Positions 36,487 through 46,132 of a DNA stretch of 64,000 nt are shown piece by piece. The notes below the pieces were generated by a model. The model was not told the origin of the DNA and did not search any database. It worked only from the letters and a program-made list of their open reading frames with translations. Within the stretch, counting starts at the first letter, position 1. Each line of letters begins with the position of its first letter. Origin of the DNA: Methanosarcina sp. (GTDB lineage: Archaea > Halobacteriota > Methanosarcinia > Methanosarcinales > Methanosarcinaceae); NCBI RefSeq assembly GCF_028693135.1, contig NZ_JAQUVZ010000013.1:1-64000 (forward strand), written 5' to 3'. A program made the translations under genes and the position numbers.

Positions 36487-37056
36487 TCAGGCATTATCTT
36501 TAAGAGACTCAAGGGCTTTTTTAACCATTTCACGGTAAATCTCAGTATCAGTGGAATAGTGCTCCTTTGCAAGCTTTGAGTTTGGGTCTTCCTGTGCCTC
36601 AACTGCCCTTATTCTCTCAAGAGTCTGCTTTGCAGTATCGAGTACCCACAGATTTCTTGTCAGTTCGTCTACCTGCTGGATAGATTCAGGGCGGATAGAG
36701 GTCAGGACATTTCCATCGTCTGTGGTATAGGTGCTGGTTTTGCCGACGACCGCTACGAAAGCAGGCAGTTCGCACTCTTCAAGGAACTGAGCGGCTTCGG
36801 GCTGGTACTGCCCTGCATAGACAAGGAAGGAACCTGTTGGGTCGGAAACCCTGCCTCTCCAGTATTCGGAGTCAGTACCGATATCCTCCTTTTCTATAAG
36901 AGTCCCAACAATGAAGATACGGTTCACCTTCGCCCCTGTTGGAGTAAGGAGATACTGAGGGGCATACTGGTCACTTTCGTCCCTGGATGTGAGGTTTGAG
37001 TCTCTCAGTTCCTGGGAAAAAACCCTGCGCGATACTTCTCTAAAGAAGCCTGTCAT
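36487..37056 (-). CDS. RPA-associated OB-fold protein
   Basis: A 189-residue protein of the COG3390 RPA-associated family. It has an N-terminal helical part, an OB-fold around residues 45-125 (KVNRIFIVGTLIEKEDIG; YWRGRVSDPTGSFLVYAGQY), and a helical C-terminus. It is encoded directly after the RPA gene, whose stop codon abuts its ATG, with the ribosome-binding GGTGGAG inside the end of the upstream gene. The tight coupling points to a single-stranded-DNA-binding complex in replication and repair. Confidence 0.9.
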   Translation of the reverse strand: MTGFFREVSRRVFSQELRDSNLTSRDESDQYAPQYLLTPTGAKVNRIFIVGTLIEKEDIGTDSEYWRGRVSDPTGSFLVYAGQYQPEAAQFLEECELPAFVAVVGKTSTYTTDDGNVLTSIRPESIQQVDELTRNLWVLDTAKQTLERIRAVEAQEDPNSKLAKEHYSTDTEIYREMVKKALESLKDNA

Positions 37057-38310
37057 TTACTCCACCTCCAGTTCAGCAAGCACTTCATCAAGGAGTTCCC
37101 TATCCAGGAAAGTCCTTGGAATAATTGAATCCACAAGGATATAGCGGTCAAGCCTGTGTCCGCTAATAGTATAATACCTGCCGACAAGCTCGTGTTTTAA
37201 TTTATCAAGTACAACTCCGGGATCAAGGGCATCTGCAGCCATTGCAATGGCGCTGTCAAGAGATACTCCGGAAAGCTCTTCGGTAAGCCCCCGGTTAATC
37301 AGGGCGTCCTGGGTGGAAGTTCCCGAGTCAAGGACTGCCTTTATCCTGAGGTCATATTCTCCTTTCACTTTCCCGTGCTCTGCACAGGCGCCTTTAACCA
37401 GGGCCCGTTTGCACTCAGGGCACCGCTTTATAAGTCCGGAGCCTGTCTGAATGTCAATCATTGCCCCGAAATATGTAAAAGCAGAAGTCCCCACTTCGAT
37501 ATCTTCATCGAGTGTTTCTATGGAGCTTGACCTGTTAAGCTGAATCTGGAACTTGCCGTTCCACTCGTTAACGACCACATTTTTCAGCATGTAACTTTTT
37601 CCTTCCTCCATATCAGGAAGTTCGGAGCTTGCCCAGTTAGTGAATTTAATAACACCGGTTTCATCTCCTATAAGCCCTGCCTGTTCTATCGACTCATGGG
37701 AGTTTTCCCAAAGCTGGACCACTTTCCCTCTTACCGTAGCCCACTGGCCCCCCACAAGGTCAACAATGTTTCGGAGCTCAGCTTCTCTTGCTGAAGGAAC
37801 GAAATCGCCGCCACCTACTTCAACGGGCTCGGAGAGCTTCTCTATGGAACTGTTTTTGTTAACCTGGACCTGAAACCTTTCATTGTATTCTCCGACAACG
37901 ACGCTCCGGAGAAGGTAGCTCTCACCCTGCTCGAGGGGAGGAAGTTCGGCATTTTTCCAGATGGTGAACTTTATGATTCCAGTCTCATCTCCAAGGAGTC
38001 CAACCTGAGATATGGATTCATGAGTATTTTCCCAGAGCTGAATAACCTTTGCCTTAAGGTTTGCCCACTGCCCATTCTCCGTAATATCCATAATTTTGGT
38101 GAGCTGGGGTTCGGCCTGCCTGACATAAAACTCATTTTTAGGAATGGAATATTTCTTCAAAAAATAGTTTGTTACGCTGCGTTGCGCCTCGTTTGAAGGC
38201 ACTTTGAACTTCGTAATCAACTCGTCAAGTCTGCTTTCGACGTCCTCAACAGGCACATCGATGCCAAGTTTCATAAACCGGTCTCTAATGGATTCTGCAA
38301 TCTGTTTCAT
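37057..38310 (-). CDS. Replication protein A with two OB-folds and a zinc finger
   Basis: A 417-residue single-stranded-DNA-binding protein. Residues 1-60 are a helical domain. Two OB-folds lie at about 70-160 and 185-280. They are near copies of each other, sharing QLWENTHESISQ/QLWENSHESIEQ and LIGDETG-I-KFT. A zinc finger, CPECKRALVKGACAEHG, follows at about 295-311, with a C-terminal domain beyond. This arrangement matches the RPA2/RPA3 type of Methanosarcina. The partner gene follows immediately, making a two-gene operon. The internal OB-fold similarity shows the domain duplication. Confidence 0.92.
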   Translation of the reverse strand: MKQIAESIRDRFMKLGIDVPVEDVESRLDELITKFKVPSNEAQRSVTNYFLKKYSIPKNEFYVRQAEPQLTKIMDITENGQWANLKAKVIQLWENTHESISQVGLLGDETGIIKFTIWKNAELPPLEQGESYLLRSVVVGEYNERFQVQVNKNSSIEKLSEPVEVGGGDFVPSAREAELRNIVDLVGGQWATVRGKVVQLWENSHESIEQAGLIGDETGVIKFTNWASSELPDMEEGKSYMLKNVVVNEWNGKFQIQLNRSSSIETLDEDIEVGTSAFTYFGAMIDIQTGSGLIKRCPECKRALVKGACAEHGKVKGEYDLRIKAVLDSGTSTQDALINRGLTEELSGVSLDSAIAMAADALDPGVVLDKLKHELVGRYYTISGHRLDRYILVDSIIPRTFLDRELLDEVLAELEVE

Positions 38311-38710
38311 CTTAATTCTACCTCAAGCCTCATGGTTAGTTATCTTATTGAGAGGCATTCTAAAGTACAACGACAGAGAATATAAAGCTAAGTGAAGCGG
38401 GGTGAAAGTATTAAACAAGCAGGAAGCGGCTGCCCCTGAAAGAGCTCTTCCCTGGTGAATTGCAAAGCCCGAAAAAATACTTGCTTCACACCCTCAACCC
38501 AATTTTGAGGAACGGATCTATCCTTTTTAAGACAGTCCCACTTCTCCTCAAAGAAAATTCACTTGTATTCCCCTCATCTCTGTTTCGGATTAGCCTCAAA
38601 TTTTATTATATCTTGTTTGTTAATTGGTTATGTAACCGGATAGTTGTTTTAATTATACAATTATTCATCAGTAGACCTGTTATTTTAGATTACCAATAAC
38701 CATCCAATAA

Positions 38711-38770
38711 TCTGTCCACAAGGCACTTTGTAATAAGAAGTTTTTGTAGTGTTGATCGAACTATTCATAA
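38711..38770 (-). pseudogene. Remnant of a tnpB 3' region
   Basis: Around 60 bases, with TCCACAAGGCA and TGTTGAT as the best-preserved parts, align with 55679-55738, the part of tnpB that encodes NSAINI and the residues after it. No hairpin or further coding sequence remains. Confidence 0.5.
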
Positions 38771-38984
38771 CACCAGAAACTCCCTATAAAATTTTTCTTA
38801 GTAACTTTAGAATAGATTGTTTTTTAATATTGATATATTTTGGGATGTCGAACATCTTCTAATAACTGAAAAAACATATAAAAAGGATTTTATCATATTC
38901 AATGTTTGAACCTTCAAAATTAAATGTTTTATATTTATTCGAGTTTTTCCCGGAAGTGGAAGGAAGCATATTGTACGGCTGTCT

Positions 38985-39065
38985 ATACGACGGCTCCTGA
39001 TCAATCGGGCGGTATTCAGAATGTCCGAAACTGGCATCTTCAGCTTTTTCCCTTTCCGCATAGGC
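38985..39065. repeat. Intergenic repeat family, copy C (partial)
   Basis: CGGCTCCTGATCAAT, AAACTGGCATCTTC and CCCTTTCCGCATAGG correspond in order and spacing to the start of copies A and B. The rest of the element is missing or unrecognisable. Confidence 0.4.
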
Positions 39066-39241
39066 TGTACAACCTTATCAGGAAATGTCATCCACAAAGT
39101 ACTTAAGTACTTAGTAACTGTCCCAAAATAAATCAGGCCGATTTTTTATAAATTTTATATTCAATTGGTGAAAATGATCTTGAAAATCAAGGCATCCAAT
39201 CGAAACCTGTGCAAAGTTTGTTCGGCAGTTACCCATTGTAA

Positions 39242-41080
39242 TTATTTGTGGAGTATACTCGCGGTCCGCTTGGCGGCGTCTCCTTCCCCAATAACGGTTA
39301 CGATATCTTCATATTCAAGCACAAGGCTCCCATTGGCGATAATCGAATCACTTCCCCGCTGGACCATAACCAGAAGGCTCTTTTCAGGGAACTGGATATC
39401 CTTAATGGCTTTCCCGATTACCCTGGGGTTCGTGACCTTGACTTCCATCATGTCCCCCTCGCCTCCTACCTCGCACATAGAAAATAGATGAGGCCTTCCG
39501 ATCATGTTGTCAAGCACCACGGCAGTGGTCGTGGCCGGGCTCATGGCACGGATGCCCATATTCCAGAAAGCCTGAAGGTTTTCTATCTCGTTTACCCTGG
39601 CTACCAGCTGGTCACCCCTGAATCCGAAAGAAGCTTTAGCAATCTGACAGAAGAGAAGGTTCGTGTTATCCTGATTGGTTGTTGCAACCACATATTTGGC
39701 ATTCTCTATTCCTGCCTTTTTCAGGACATTTACATCCCCTCCATCCCCCTGGACAATCCGTATCCCGAGTTCCATGCATTTCTTGCAGTTGTCCTCGGAA
39801 ATGTCCACAACAACTACATTTTCTCCTCTTTTGTCAAAACGTTCGGCAAGAATCCTGCCTACCTTTCCTCCACCAATAATAAGGATTTCCATAGGGATTA
39901 CCTCCAGCACCTCTGCCACTTTTTTTGACAAGCTGCCACTCATGAAGACCGTGATGATAACCGTAAGGAAGACAAGCCCCACAAGGGTCTGCCCTCCCGG
40001 AATGCCCATCGAATCGAGCTTGATTGCAAAATAGGTCGCAACCGACGTCGGCACAACGCCCCTGGGCCCAACAAAGGAAATGAAAAGTTTCTCATTCCTG
40101 CTGATCTGCGAGTTCCACATAGAAACAAAGACCGCCACCGGGCGGATAAGGAATATGAGAAGCAGTACAAGGACTATCCCGCTTACCCCTATTCTCTGGA
40201 TATCTTCGAATTTAAGCATTGCCGCAAGCAGGATGAAAAGCAAAGAGAGCATCACAATCACAATGTCGCTCTTGAATTCCTTGATAGTATCCTTGTAAGG
40301 GAATTCCGAAGTCCCAAGGATGATCCCGAAAACGGCTACCGCCAGAATCCCAGACTCGTTGCCCAGGGATTCTGAAAGGACGAAGCAGGCAAATACTGCA
40401 GTCAGGGAAACCAGCCTTGCGGTCCGATTGCTGATCGCTATCCCCCGTGTATAAAACCAGCGGAGAGAAAACCCGCTCAAAGAACCCAGTACAATTCCGA
40501 TCCCCAATCTGTAAAGGATAAAGATCACAGCATCAATCCCGGAAAGTTCTGCTGCGACCCATTCGAAGACCATGGCTGCAAGGATCACACTGGCAGCGTC
40601 ATTCAGGACCCCCTCAAGTTCCAGGATCTTGCCAAGCCTGTGGCTAATCTGGATATTCCTTACAATAGGAGTTATCACTGTCGGACCTGTTGCCGTGACA
40701 AGGGCTCCGAAAAGGGCGGCTAGTTCGAGAGGGACCCCTATCAAGAGGTTGGTCAGAACCGTGGTCCCCAGGAAGGTTACAAAGACCCCTATTGTTGTCA
40801 GCTTCAGAACACTATCCTGAACCATCCTTATATGCTTCAGGTCAATGTGAAGCCCACCGTCAAAAACAATCACGGATATAGAGATTGCCACTATAGCGCT
40901 TAACCCCTCGATATAGAGAGCAGGATCCAGCAGGTTAAGGACCTCGGGCCCTACGATGACTCCTTCGATCAACAGGAAAATGATAAAAGGAATCCGGAAA
41001 TAGCAACTGAGTGCCTGCGCAACAAGGGACATGATAAGTACGGCAACTACCAGCCCAAGTAGAAGTATCGGATCAAGCAT
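39242..41080 (-). CDS. CPA-type Na+(K+)/H+ antiporter with RCK domain
   Basis: A 612-residue membrane protein. The first 385 residues form a cation/proton antiporter domain with 12-13 helices and the VTATGPTVITPIV and FVGPRGVVPTSVATYFA signatures of the CPA1/NhaP group. Residues 394-510 are a TrkA-N/RCK nucleotide-binding domain (MEILIIGGGKVGRILAERFDKRG), and the last 80 residues a TrkA-C domain. The RCK part suggests gating by NAD(H) or another nucleotide. It fits with the neighbouring transporters in ion and osmotic balance. Confidence 0.92.
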   Translation of the reverse strand: MLDPILLLGLVVAVLIMSLVAQALSCYFRIPFIIFLLIEGVIVGPEVLNLLDPALYIEGLSAIVAISISVIVFDGGLHIDLKHIRMVQDSVLKLTTIGVFVTFLGTTVLTNLLIGVPLELAALFGALVTATGPTVITPIVRNIQISHRLGKILELEGVLNDAASVILAAMVFEWVAAELSGIDAVIFILYRLGIGIVLGSLSGFSLRWFYTRGIAISNRTARLVSLTAVFACFVLSESLGNESGILAVAVFGIILGTSEFPYKDTIKEFKSDIVIVMLSLLFILLAAMLKFEDIQRIGVSGIVLVLLLIFLIRPVAVFVSMWNSQISRNEKLFISFVGPRGVVPTSVATYFAIKLDSMGIPGGQTLVGLVFLTVIITVFMSGSLSKKVAEVLEVIPMEILIIGGGKVGRILAERFDKRGENVVVVDISEDNCKKCMELGIRIVQGDGGDVNVLKKAGIENAKYVVATTNQDNTNLLFCQIAKASFGFRGDQLVARVNEIENLQAFWNMGIRAMSPATTTAVVLDNMIGRPHLFSMCEVGGEGDMMEVKVTNPRVIGKAIKDIQFPEKSLLVMVQRGSDSIIANGSLVLEYEDIVTVIGEGDAAKRTASILHK

Positions 41081-41335
41081 GAGATTCCCTGTAATGATGC
41101 GTAATCTTACTAAAAATTATTAGTACCCATTCCAGATAAATTGAATTGAAAGATATGTCAAGGTTGTATTGCCAAAAAAGCATTACCCTCTGAAAACGTC
41201 CCTCTCGGGAACTCTGATTATATAATATACTTTATACAAATTGGGGCTGTAATTTCAACCCTCTGGCTACATTCTGCACGATTGCTCTCATCATATATAA
41301 ATGAGAGAGGTAATTCCCAAATAAAGAACGGTTTC

Positions 41336-41950
41336 TTACTTTTGAAGGTACACCGGAGTAAGCCAGTGTTCTATTTTCGAAAAAGAAAAATCCAGGAAAA
41401 GAGCTATGGCTATGACCGGCAGGGTTCCTGCCAGAATTTTAGTAGTATTGAAATTTGTAAGCCCTTCAAAAATCATAGACCCCAGGCCTCCTCCCCCTAT
41501 AAGAGCCGTCAGGACTGCAATGCTGTTGGCGAGGATGGCGGCAAACTTTATTCCGGCAAATATGGCAGGGTATGCATTCGGGAGCCTCACATACCTGATA
41601 ACCTGAAATTCTGTCAATCCAATTCCTTTTGCGGACTCGATCAGCGAAGGGTCCACATTAAAAAGTCCTATATAGGTGTTTTTAATAAGCGGAAGCAGTA
41701 CCCTCAACATTATGGCTATAACCGCAGGTGTAAAGCCAATTCCTATCAGGGGCACAACCACAGCCACAACCGCAAAACTGGGGACTGCCTGAACAAGGTT
41801 GGAAAACCTCATGATAAGGGAGGCCAGCTTTGCATTGTACAGGGAAAGGAGTATCAGAGGGATGGAAACAAGAGCCCCGATAAGCAGAGCGGTATAAGCA
41901 AGAAAAAGGTGCTCAAGCGTAGCCTCCAGGATTTCCACAGTTATGACCAT
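41336..41950 (-). CDS. Glycine betaine/choline ABC transporter permease (second)
   Basis: A 204-residue inner-membrane permease of the OpuCB/OpuCD group, with about five helices. The typical EAA-like loop is SLIESAKGIGLTEFQVIRYVRLPNAYPAIFAG. It should form the channel with the other permease, whose coding end it overlaps by ten bases. It is the last gene in a four-gene minus-strand operon (binding protein, ATPase, permease, permease). The transport substrate is probably glycine betaine or a similar osmolyte. Confidence 0.92.
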   Translation of the reverse strand: MVITVEILEATLEHLFLAYTALLIGALVSIPLILLSLYNAKLASLIMRFSNLVQAVPSFAVVAVVVPLIGIGFTPAVIAIMLRVLLPLIKNTYIGLFNVDPSLIESAKGIGLTEFQVIRYVRLPNAYPAIFAGIKFAAILANSIAVLTALIGGGGLGSMIFEGLTNFNTTKILAGTLPVIAIALFLDFSFSKIEHWLTPVYLQK

Positions 41951-42603
41951 GTCCCATACCTCGCTTTAAGAGTGCTTTCTATTATACCTGCAATTCCGTC
42001 CAGGAGCACAGCAAGAAACCCTACCCAGGCTCCGGTGACAAGAATCGTGCCCATATCATAGAGCTGAATCCCGTTCTGAAGAGCTGCCCCAAGCCCGCCT
42101 GCGGCGATCAGCCCCCCGAGGGTTACGACTCCCATTGTAAACACTACTGCAATCCTGATGCCTCCTGCGATCAGGGGAAGGGACAGGGGAAAACGAACCT
42201 GGAAGAGAACTTCTCGCTGTGTCAGGCCCAGTGCCTCGGCAATCTCTATGTATACCCTAGGCACGTTTGAAAGGCCGGTGTAGGTATTTCTGGCAATCGG
42301 AAGGAGGGAATAAAGGATAGAAGCTACGATTGTTGGCTCTGTGCCTATCCCGAATATGGGAAGCAGAAGGACCAGCAGGGCCACATCGGGAACTGATTCT
42401 ACTACGTTTAAGCCATTCAGGACAGGAGCTGCAAATTTCGGGTTCCGGTAGGTAAAGATTCCAATAAACACACCTATAAGAATAGAAAAGAAGAGAGCAA
42501 CTAAAAACATGTAGAGGTGCTCAAATGTGCGCAGAGAGAGCAGCTGAGTGTTCCAGACTCTTAGAATTTCTACAGTGAGCTCATTAAGACTCTCAATTAT
42601 CAG
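41941..42603 (-). CDS. Glycine betaine/choline ABC transporter permease (first), probable CTG start
   Basis: The permease partner of 41336-41950, with YIEIAEALGLTQREVLFQVRFPLSLPLIAGG as the EAA-like loop. The first ATG (42510) gives 189 residues and cuts off the segment that related permeases carry before the first helix. In frame upstream, 31 more codons (IIESLNELTVEILRVWN and on) look coding. They contain no ATG, GTG or TTG, but a CTG at 42603 is preceded by AAAGGTGAT. The real start is therefore probably that CTG, giving about 220 residues. Confidence 0.85.
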   Translation of the reverse strand: MIIESLNELTVEILRVWNTQLLSLRTFEHLYMFLVALFFSILIGVFIGIFTYRNPKFAAPVLNGLNVVESVPDVALLVLLLPIFGIGTEPTIVASILYSLLPIARNTYTGLSNVPRVYIEIAEALGLTQREVLFQVRFPLSLPLIAGGIRIAVVFTMGVVTLGGLIAAGGLGAALQNGIQLYDMGTILVTGAWVGFLAVLLDGIAGIIESTLKARYGTWS

Positions 42604-42645
42604 ACAATCACCTTTCGCTAAACCTGAACAGATTCCGGACCAGAC

Positions 42646-42706
42646 TTAATGTAAACTAATGTAAACTAATGAAAACTAATGAAAACTAATGTAAACTAAT
42701 GTAAAC
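42646..42706. repeat. Tandem array of a 10-bp unit
   Basis: Six copies of GTAAACTAAT, two of them as GAAAACTAAT. It lies between the permease and ATPase genes of the betaine operon, within the transcript. Confidence 0.9.
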
Positions 42707-43840
42707 TTAAATCAGGTTCTGGAGCACCCTGTCGGAAAACAGGACTCCGGCAGGTTCGTTATCTTCGAGTACGAGCCCCATAGATTCACCCTCTGACTTG
42801 AGCTTTGCAAGGGCTTCAATAAGTGTGGTGTCAGAGGAGAAAAGGGGCAGGGCCCTGGTGACTTCTTTAAGTTCTATTCCTCTGGTTCTGGCTTTCAGTA
42901 CATCGTTTAAGCAGACGCGCCCTGAAACTTCGGATTTTCCCATCACAAAAGCAAACTCAAGCCCTTTCCTTACCATCAGGTCAAGGGCGCTTTCTGCGGA
43001 CATGCCAGGGTCCAGAGTGTCCTCTCTGGCAAGAGGCTGCATCATATCCCCGACCTTCAGGGTATCGATGTGCCTGTACTTCCTTTTAGAGTCCACAATC
43101 TCGGAGACAAGGTCACTGACTGGCGAGAAAATTAACTCTTCAGGGGTTCCGACCTGGATGAGTTCAGCATTGTTCATAATTGCAATCCGGTCCCCAAGTC
43201 GGAAAGCTTCATTGATGTCGTGCGTAATGAAAACAATGGTTCTTCCAAGCTCTTTTTTAATCTTGAAAAACTCGTCCTGCAGCTGAGTCCGAAGGAGAGG
43301 GTCAAGCGCCCCGAAGGGTTCATCCATAAGGAAAAGAGGTGGGTCCATTGCCATTGCTCTGGCAAGCCCGACCCTCTGCTGCTGGCCTCCGCTCAGTTCA
43401 TGAGGGTACCGGTCCATAAAACGCTCGGGGGGGAGAGAGACAAGGGTTAGCAGATCCCTCACCCTCTTCCTGATTTCCTCTTCGTTCCAGCCCTCAAGTT
43501 TAAGGAGCAGCCCGACATTTTCCGAAATGCGGAGATGAGGGAGCAGCCCGATATTCTGGATCACGTAGCCAATATTCCGCCTGAGGCGGACAGAGTCAAA
43601 CTCCCTTACATCAGCCCCGTTTATGGACACCGTGCCCGAATCAGGCTCTATCAGGCGATTTATAGTCCGCAGAGCAGTGGTCTTCCCTGAGCCACTTCTC
43701 CCTATAAGGATAAGGAGTTCTCCGCCCTGAATCTCCAGGTTCAGGTTTTTGATGGCAAATTGCTCCCCGTACTTTTTAGTAATATTTTCAAGCCGGACTG
43801 AATCTACCCGGTCAAAAAGCTTTTTGATTGTCATGGGCAA
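42707..43840 (-). CDS. Glycine betaine/choline ABC transporter ATPase with CBS domains
   Basis: A 377-residue OpuCA/ProV-type ATPase. Walker A is GRSGSGKTT (about residue 52), signature LSGGQQQRVGLARAM, Walker B LFLMDEPFGALDP, and switch histidine in ITHDINEAF. A CBS-type region covers about residues 250-377 (DMMQPLAREDTLDPGMSAESALDLMVRKGLEFAFV), which in OpuA-type systems senses ionic strength. It forms an operon with the binding-protein gene upstream (six bases away) and two permease genes downstream. Confidence 0.93.
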   Translation of the reverse strand: MPMTIKKLFDRVDSVRLENITKKYGEQFAIKNLNLEIQGGELLILIGRSGSGKTTALRTINRLIEPDSGTVSINGADVREFDSVRLRRNIGYVIQNIGLLPHLRISENVGLLLKLEGWNEEEIRKRVRDLLTLVSLPPERFMDRYPHELSGGQQQRVGLARAMAMDPPLFLMDEPFGALDPLLRTQLQDEFFKIKKELGRTIVFITHDINEAFRLGDRIAIMNNAELIQVGTPEELIFSPVSDLVSEIVDSKRKYRHIDTLKVGDMMQPLAREDTLDPGMSAESALDLMVRKGLEFAFVMGKSEVSGRVCLNDVLKARTRGIELKEVTRALPLFSSDTTLIEALAKLKSEGESMGLVLEDNEPAGVLFSDRVLQNLI

Positions 43841-43846
43841 CCATAT

Positions 43847-44767
43847 TCAGGCAGAAATCAAACCTTCCTCTTTCAGGAAATCCCTGGCAATATCTCTCGC
43901 TTCCCTACCCTCTACATCATATTCTCCATTAAGTCTTCTCATAGTGTCCTGGTCAATTCTGCCATTAAGCTGTGCAATTGCCTCCATTGCACCAGGGTTT
44001 TCCTGTGAAAAGGTCTCAGTAACAAGAATCACTGCGTCATAGGGAGGGAGAGCATCCTTATCATCTTCAAGCACTTTTAGCCCGTAGACGTCGTTTCGGG
44101 TATCCGTGGTATATGCACTTATGGCATCGACTTCATCGTTCTTTATGGCCTCATACATGATACCCGGAGCCATTGAATTGTAGTTTTTGAATGAGAACCT
44201 GTAAATACGGGCAATCTGCGGAAGCCCGTCTTCCCTTGTGGCAAATTCCGGGTCCGTACCTATCGACATTTCTGAGGCATACGGTTCAAGCTCACTGATT
44301 GTGGACACATTCCGGCTTTCAGCCCATTCCCTGTTAACAGCTATAGCATAGGCATCCTCAAACCCCAGACGGGCTGCAATAACTACCCCATCACTTTCAA
44401 GCATGCCCTGTTCGGACTCCTCATATATTACTGCTGGATCCCATTCCTCAAGAGGCGGTTTTTTTAGAATCTGGCTATAAATTGTCCCTGTATATTCGGT
44501 ATAGGACTGGATATCCCCTTTCTTCAGAGCCTCATAATTTACAAGCGTGCCCCCGAGATTTTTTTTGACCTCGGTTTCATAACCCTGCTCTTCGAGCAAA
44601 AGTGAGACCATCTCAGCGGTAATATAGGATTCCTGGAAAAGCTTTGTCCCAATTACAATTTTTTCGGCAGGTTGTGTACCATTCCCTTCATTCGAACTAT
44701 TCTCCGTGCAGCCGCTGACCAGAAGCGAGGCTACGAGCAGCAAGACTGTAATAAAGCGAAATTTCAT
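43847..44767 (-). CDS. Glycine betaine/choline-binding lipoprotein
   Basis: A 306-residue substrate-binding protein of the OpuCC family. The signal peptide MKFRFITVLLLVASLLVSGC ends in a lipobox cysteine at residue 20, so it is anchored by a lipid at the outer membrane face. The body has KIVIGTKLFQESYITAEM, LEEQGYETEVKKNLGG and IQSYTEYTGT, typical of this group. The frame opens at GTG 44785, but GGGGGG is well placed for ATG 44767, which also gives the normal signal peptide. It is the first gene of the osmolyte operon. Confidence 0.92.
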   Translation of the reverse strand: MKFRFITVLLLVASLLVSGCTENSSNEGNGTQPAEKIVIGTKLFQESYITAEMVSLLLEEQGYETEVKKNLGGTLVNYEALKKGDIQSYTEYTGTIYSQILKKPPLEEWDPAVIYEESEQGMLESDGVVIAARLGFEDAYAIAVNREWAESRNVSTISELEPYASEMSIGTDPEFATREDGLPQIARIYRFSFKNYNSMAPGIMYEAIKNDEVDAISAYTTDTRNDVYGLKVLEDDKDALPPYDAVILVTETFSQENPGAMEAIAQLNGRIDQDTMRRLNGEYDVEGREARDIARDFLKEEGLISA

Positions 44768-44965
44768 TTCAGTTCCCCCCAACACCCTATAGTTTGTTAG
44801 GCACCCTTATCCACTTTAATAAATTATTCATTTTAATAAATAAACGGATTTGTTTTGTAAATTTACTGTCAATAGTAGTTATAACTTCGGAGGACCAAAA
44901 AAGTTATAAAGTACTGCAAAAAAAGAGCGTTTGAGTTATATTCTTTGTCTTCTTTAAAGGACCCC

Positions 44966-45913
44966 ATGGACTTGCTTTTGATCTTTCTTTTTCTGCTCAG
45001 CCTTGCTATGATAAGCAAGGGTTCGGACTGGTTCATTGAAGCTGCGATTGCAATATCAAACAAAAGCGGGATCCCGAAAATGCTTATAGGGGCTACGATT
45101 GTGAGTTTTGCAACCACAGCTCCGGAGTTTGCAGTTTCTGCAACAGCGGCTTATATCGGGCATACAGACGTAACAATAGGAAATGCAGTGGGCTCAGTCA
45201 TATGCAACACCGGGCTTGTACTGGGTTCGATTATAGCTGTAAAAGCGATCCCTATGAAGGATGATACGTTTCCCATTAAAAGCGGGCTTATGCTCCTTTC
45301 AGGAATTGTCCTTATCATACTCAGCCGCGACGGAAATGTTAACCGGCTTGATGGGCTTATACTTCTGCTTGTGTTTTTTGCTTTCCTCTTCCACGCTTCA
45401 AAGACCCAACGCGTATTGTTTGGAGATAATGAAACAGGTAGACAAAAACTGAAAATCAAAGATATCCGGAAAGATATAGCTTATTTTGTCCTTGGCTCCC
45501 TTTCCGTAGTCATAGGAAGCAGGATCCTGGTAGATTCAGGGATAAAAATAGCCGAATGGATGGGCATCCCTGAAGTAATAATAGCCCTGACAGCAGTTGC
45601 AATAGGAACATCCCTGCCCGAACTTGCAACTGCAATTACCTCCCTCAAGAAAGGGCACCAGGACCTCTCCATAGGAAACATCCTCGGGGCAAACACAATG
45701 GACATTGCCATGATCCTCGGGGCATCATCCCAGATTCGCGTGCTCCCTGTTTCGGAACAGCTTGCAGGATACGATTTTCCATTTATGTTCCTTATATCTC
45801 TCGCGCTTATAGTCTTCGGGATCACTGGAAAAAAGCTGGAAAGGTGGGAAGGAGGCGTAATTCTAGGGGCATATCTGGTTTATGTGGCAGGGCTTTTTAT
45901 CCTCTATGGATAA
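44966..45913 (+). CDS. CaCA-family Na+/Ca2+ exchanger, YrbG type
   Basis: A 315-residue membrane protein with ten helices in two inverted halves. Each half carries the conserved alpha-repeat: IGATIVSFATTAPEFAVSA ... GNAVGSVICN in the first, and ALTAVAIGTSLPELATAIT ... GNILGANTMD in the second. These are ion-coordination motifs of the Ca2+/cation antiporter family. ATG 44966, preceded by AAAGGA, is preferred to TTG 44945. It is divergent from the betaine operon. Confidence 0.92.
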   Translation: MDLLLIFLFLLSLAMISKGSDWFIEAAIAISNKSGIPKMLIGATIVSFATTAPEFAVSATAAYIGHTDVTIGNAVGSVICNTGLVLGSIIAVKAIPMKDDTFPIKSGLMLLSGIVLIILSRDGNVNRLDGLILLLVFFAFLFHASKTQRVLFGDNETGRQKLKIKDIRKDIAYFVLGSLSVVIGSRILVDSGIKIAEWMGIPEVIIALTAVAIGTSLPELATAITSLKKGHQDLSIGNILGANTMDIAMILGASSQIRVLPVSEQLAGYDFPFMFLISLALIVFGITGKKLERWEGGVILGAYLVYVAGLFILYG

Positions 45914-46132
45914 ACCTGCACCCCAACTTCTAAAAAGTTAAAACTTTTTCATTCCCCAAATTCCAGTTTTTTACTTAATATATATATTTTTCTCTTGTTA
46001 TATACCTTACATTCACTATTATATTTTATAGGATGTTTGTAAATCTTCAGTTTTTATAGAATTGTTTTTATATATTCATTGAATCTCTTCTGAAGGCAAT
46101 GTATAAATTCTAAAAAAATATTCTTTAACTCT

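Larger units (their letters stand above)
38311..39241. other. Repeat-bearing spacer between RPA and the antiporter
   Basis: About 930 AT-rich bases holding no supported gene. It contains a tnpB remnant at 38711 and a short copy of the intergenic repeat family at 38985. The small frames in it have neither ribosome-binding site nor family resemblance. Confidence 0.4.

Noticed and set aside
41282-42061. 259-codon plus-strand frame opposite the betaine permeases
   Set aside because: It runs antisense to two permeases with clear motifs; its own sequence is low in hydrophobic order and matches nothing.
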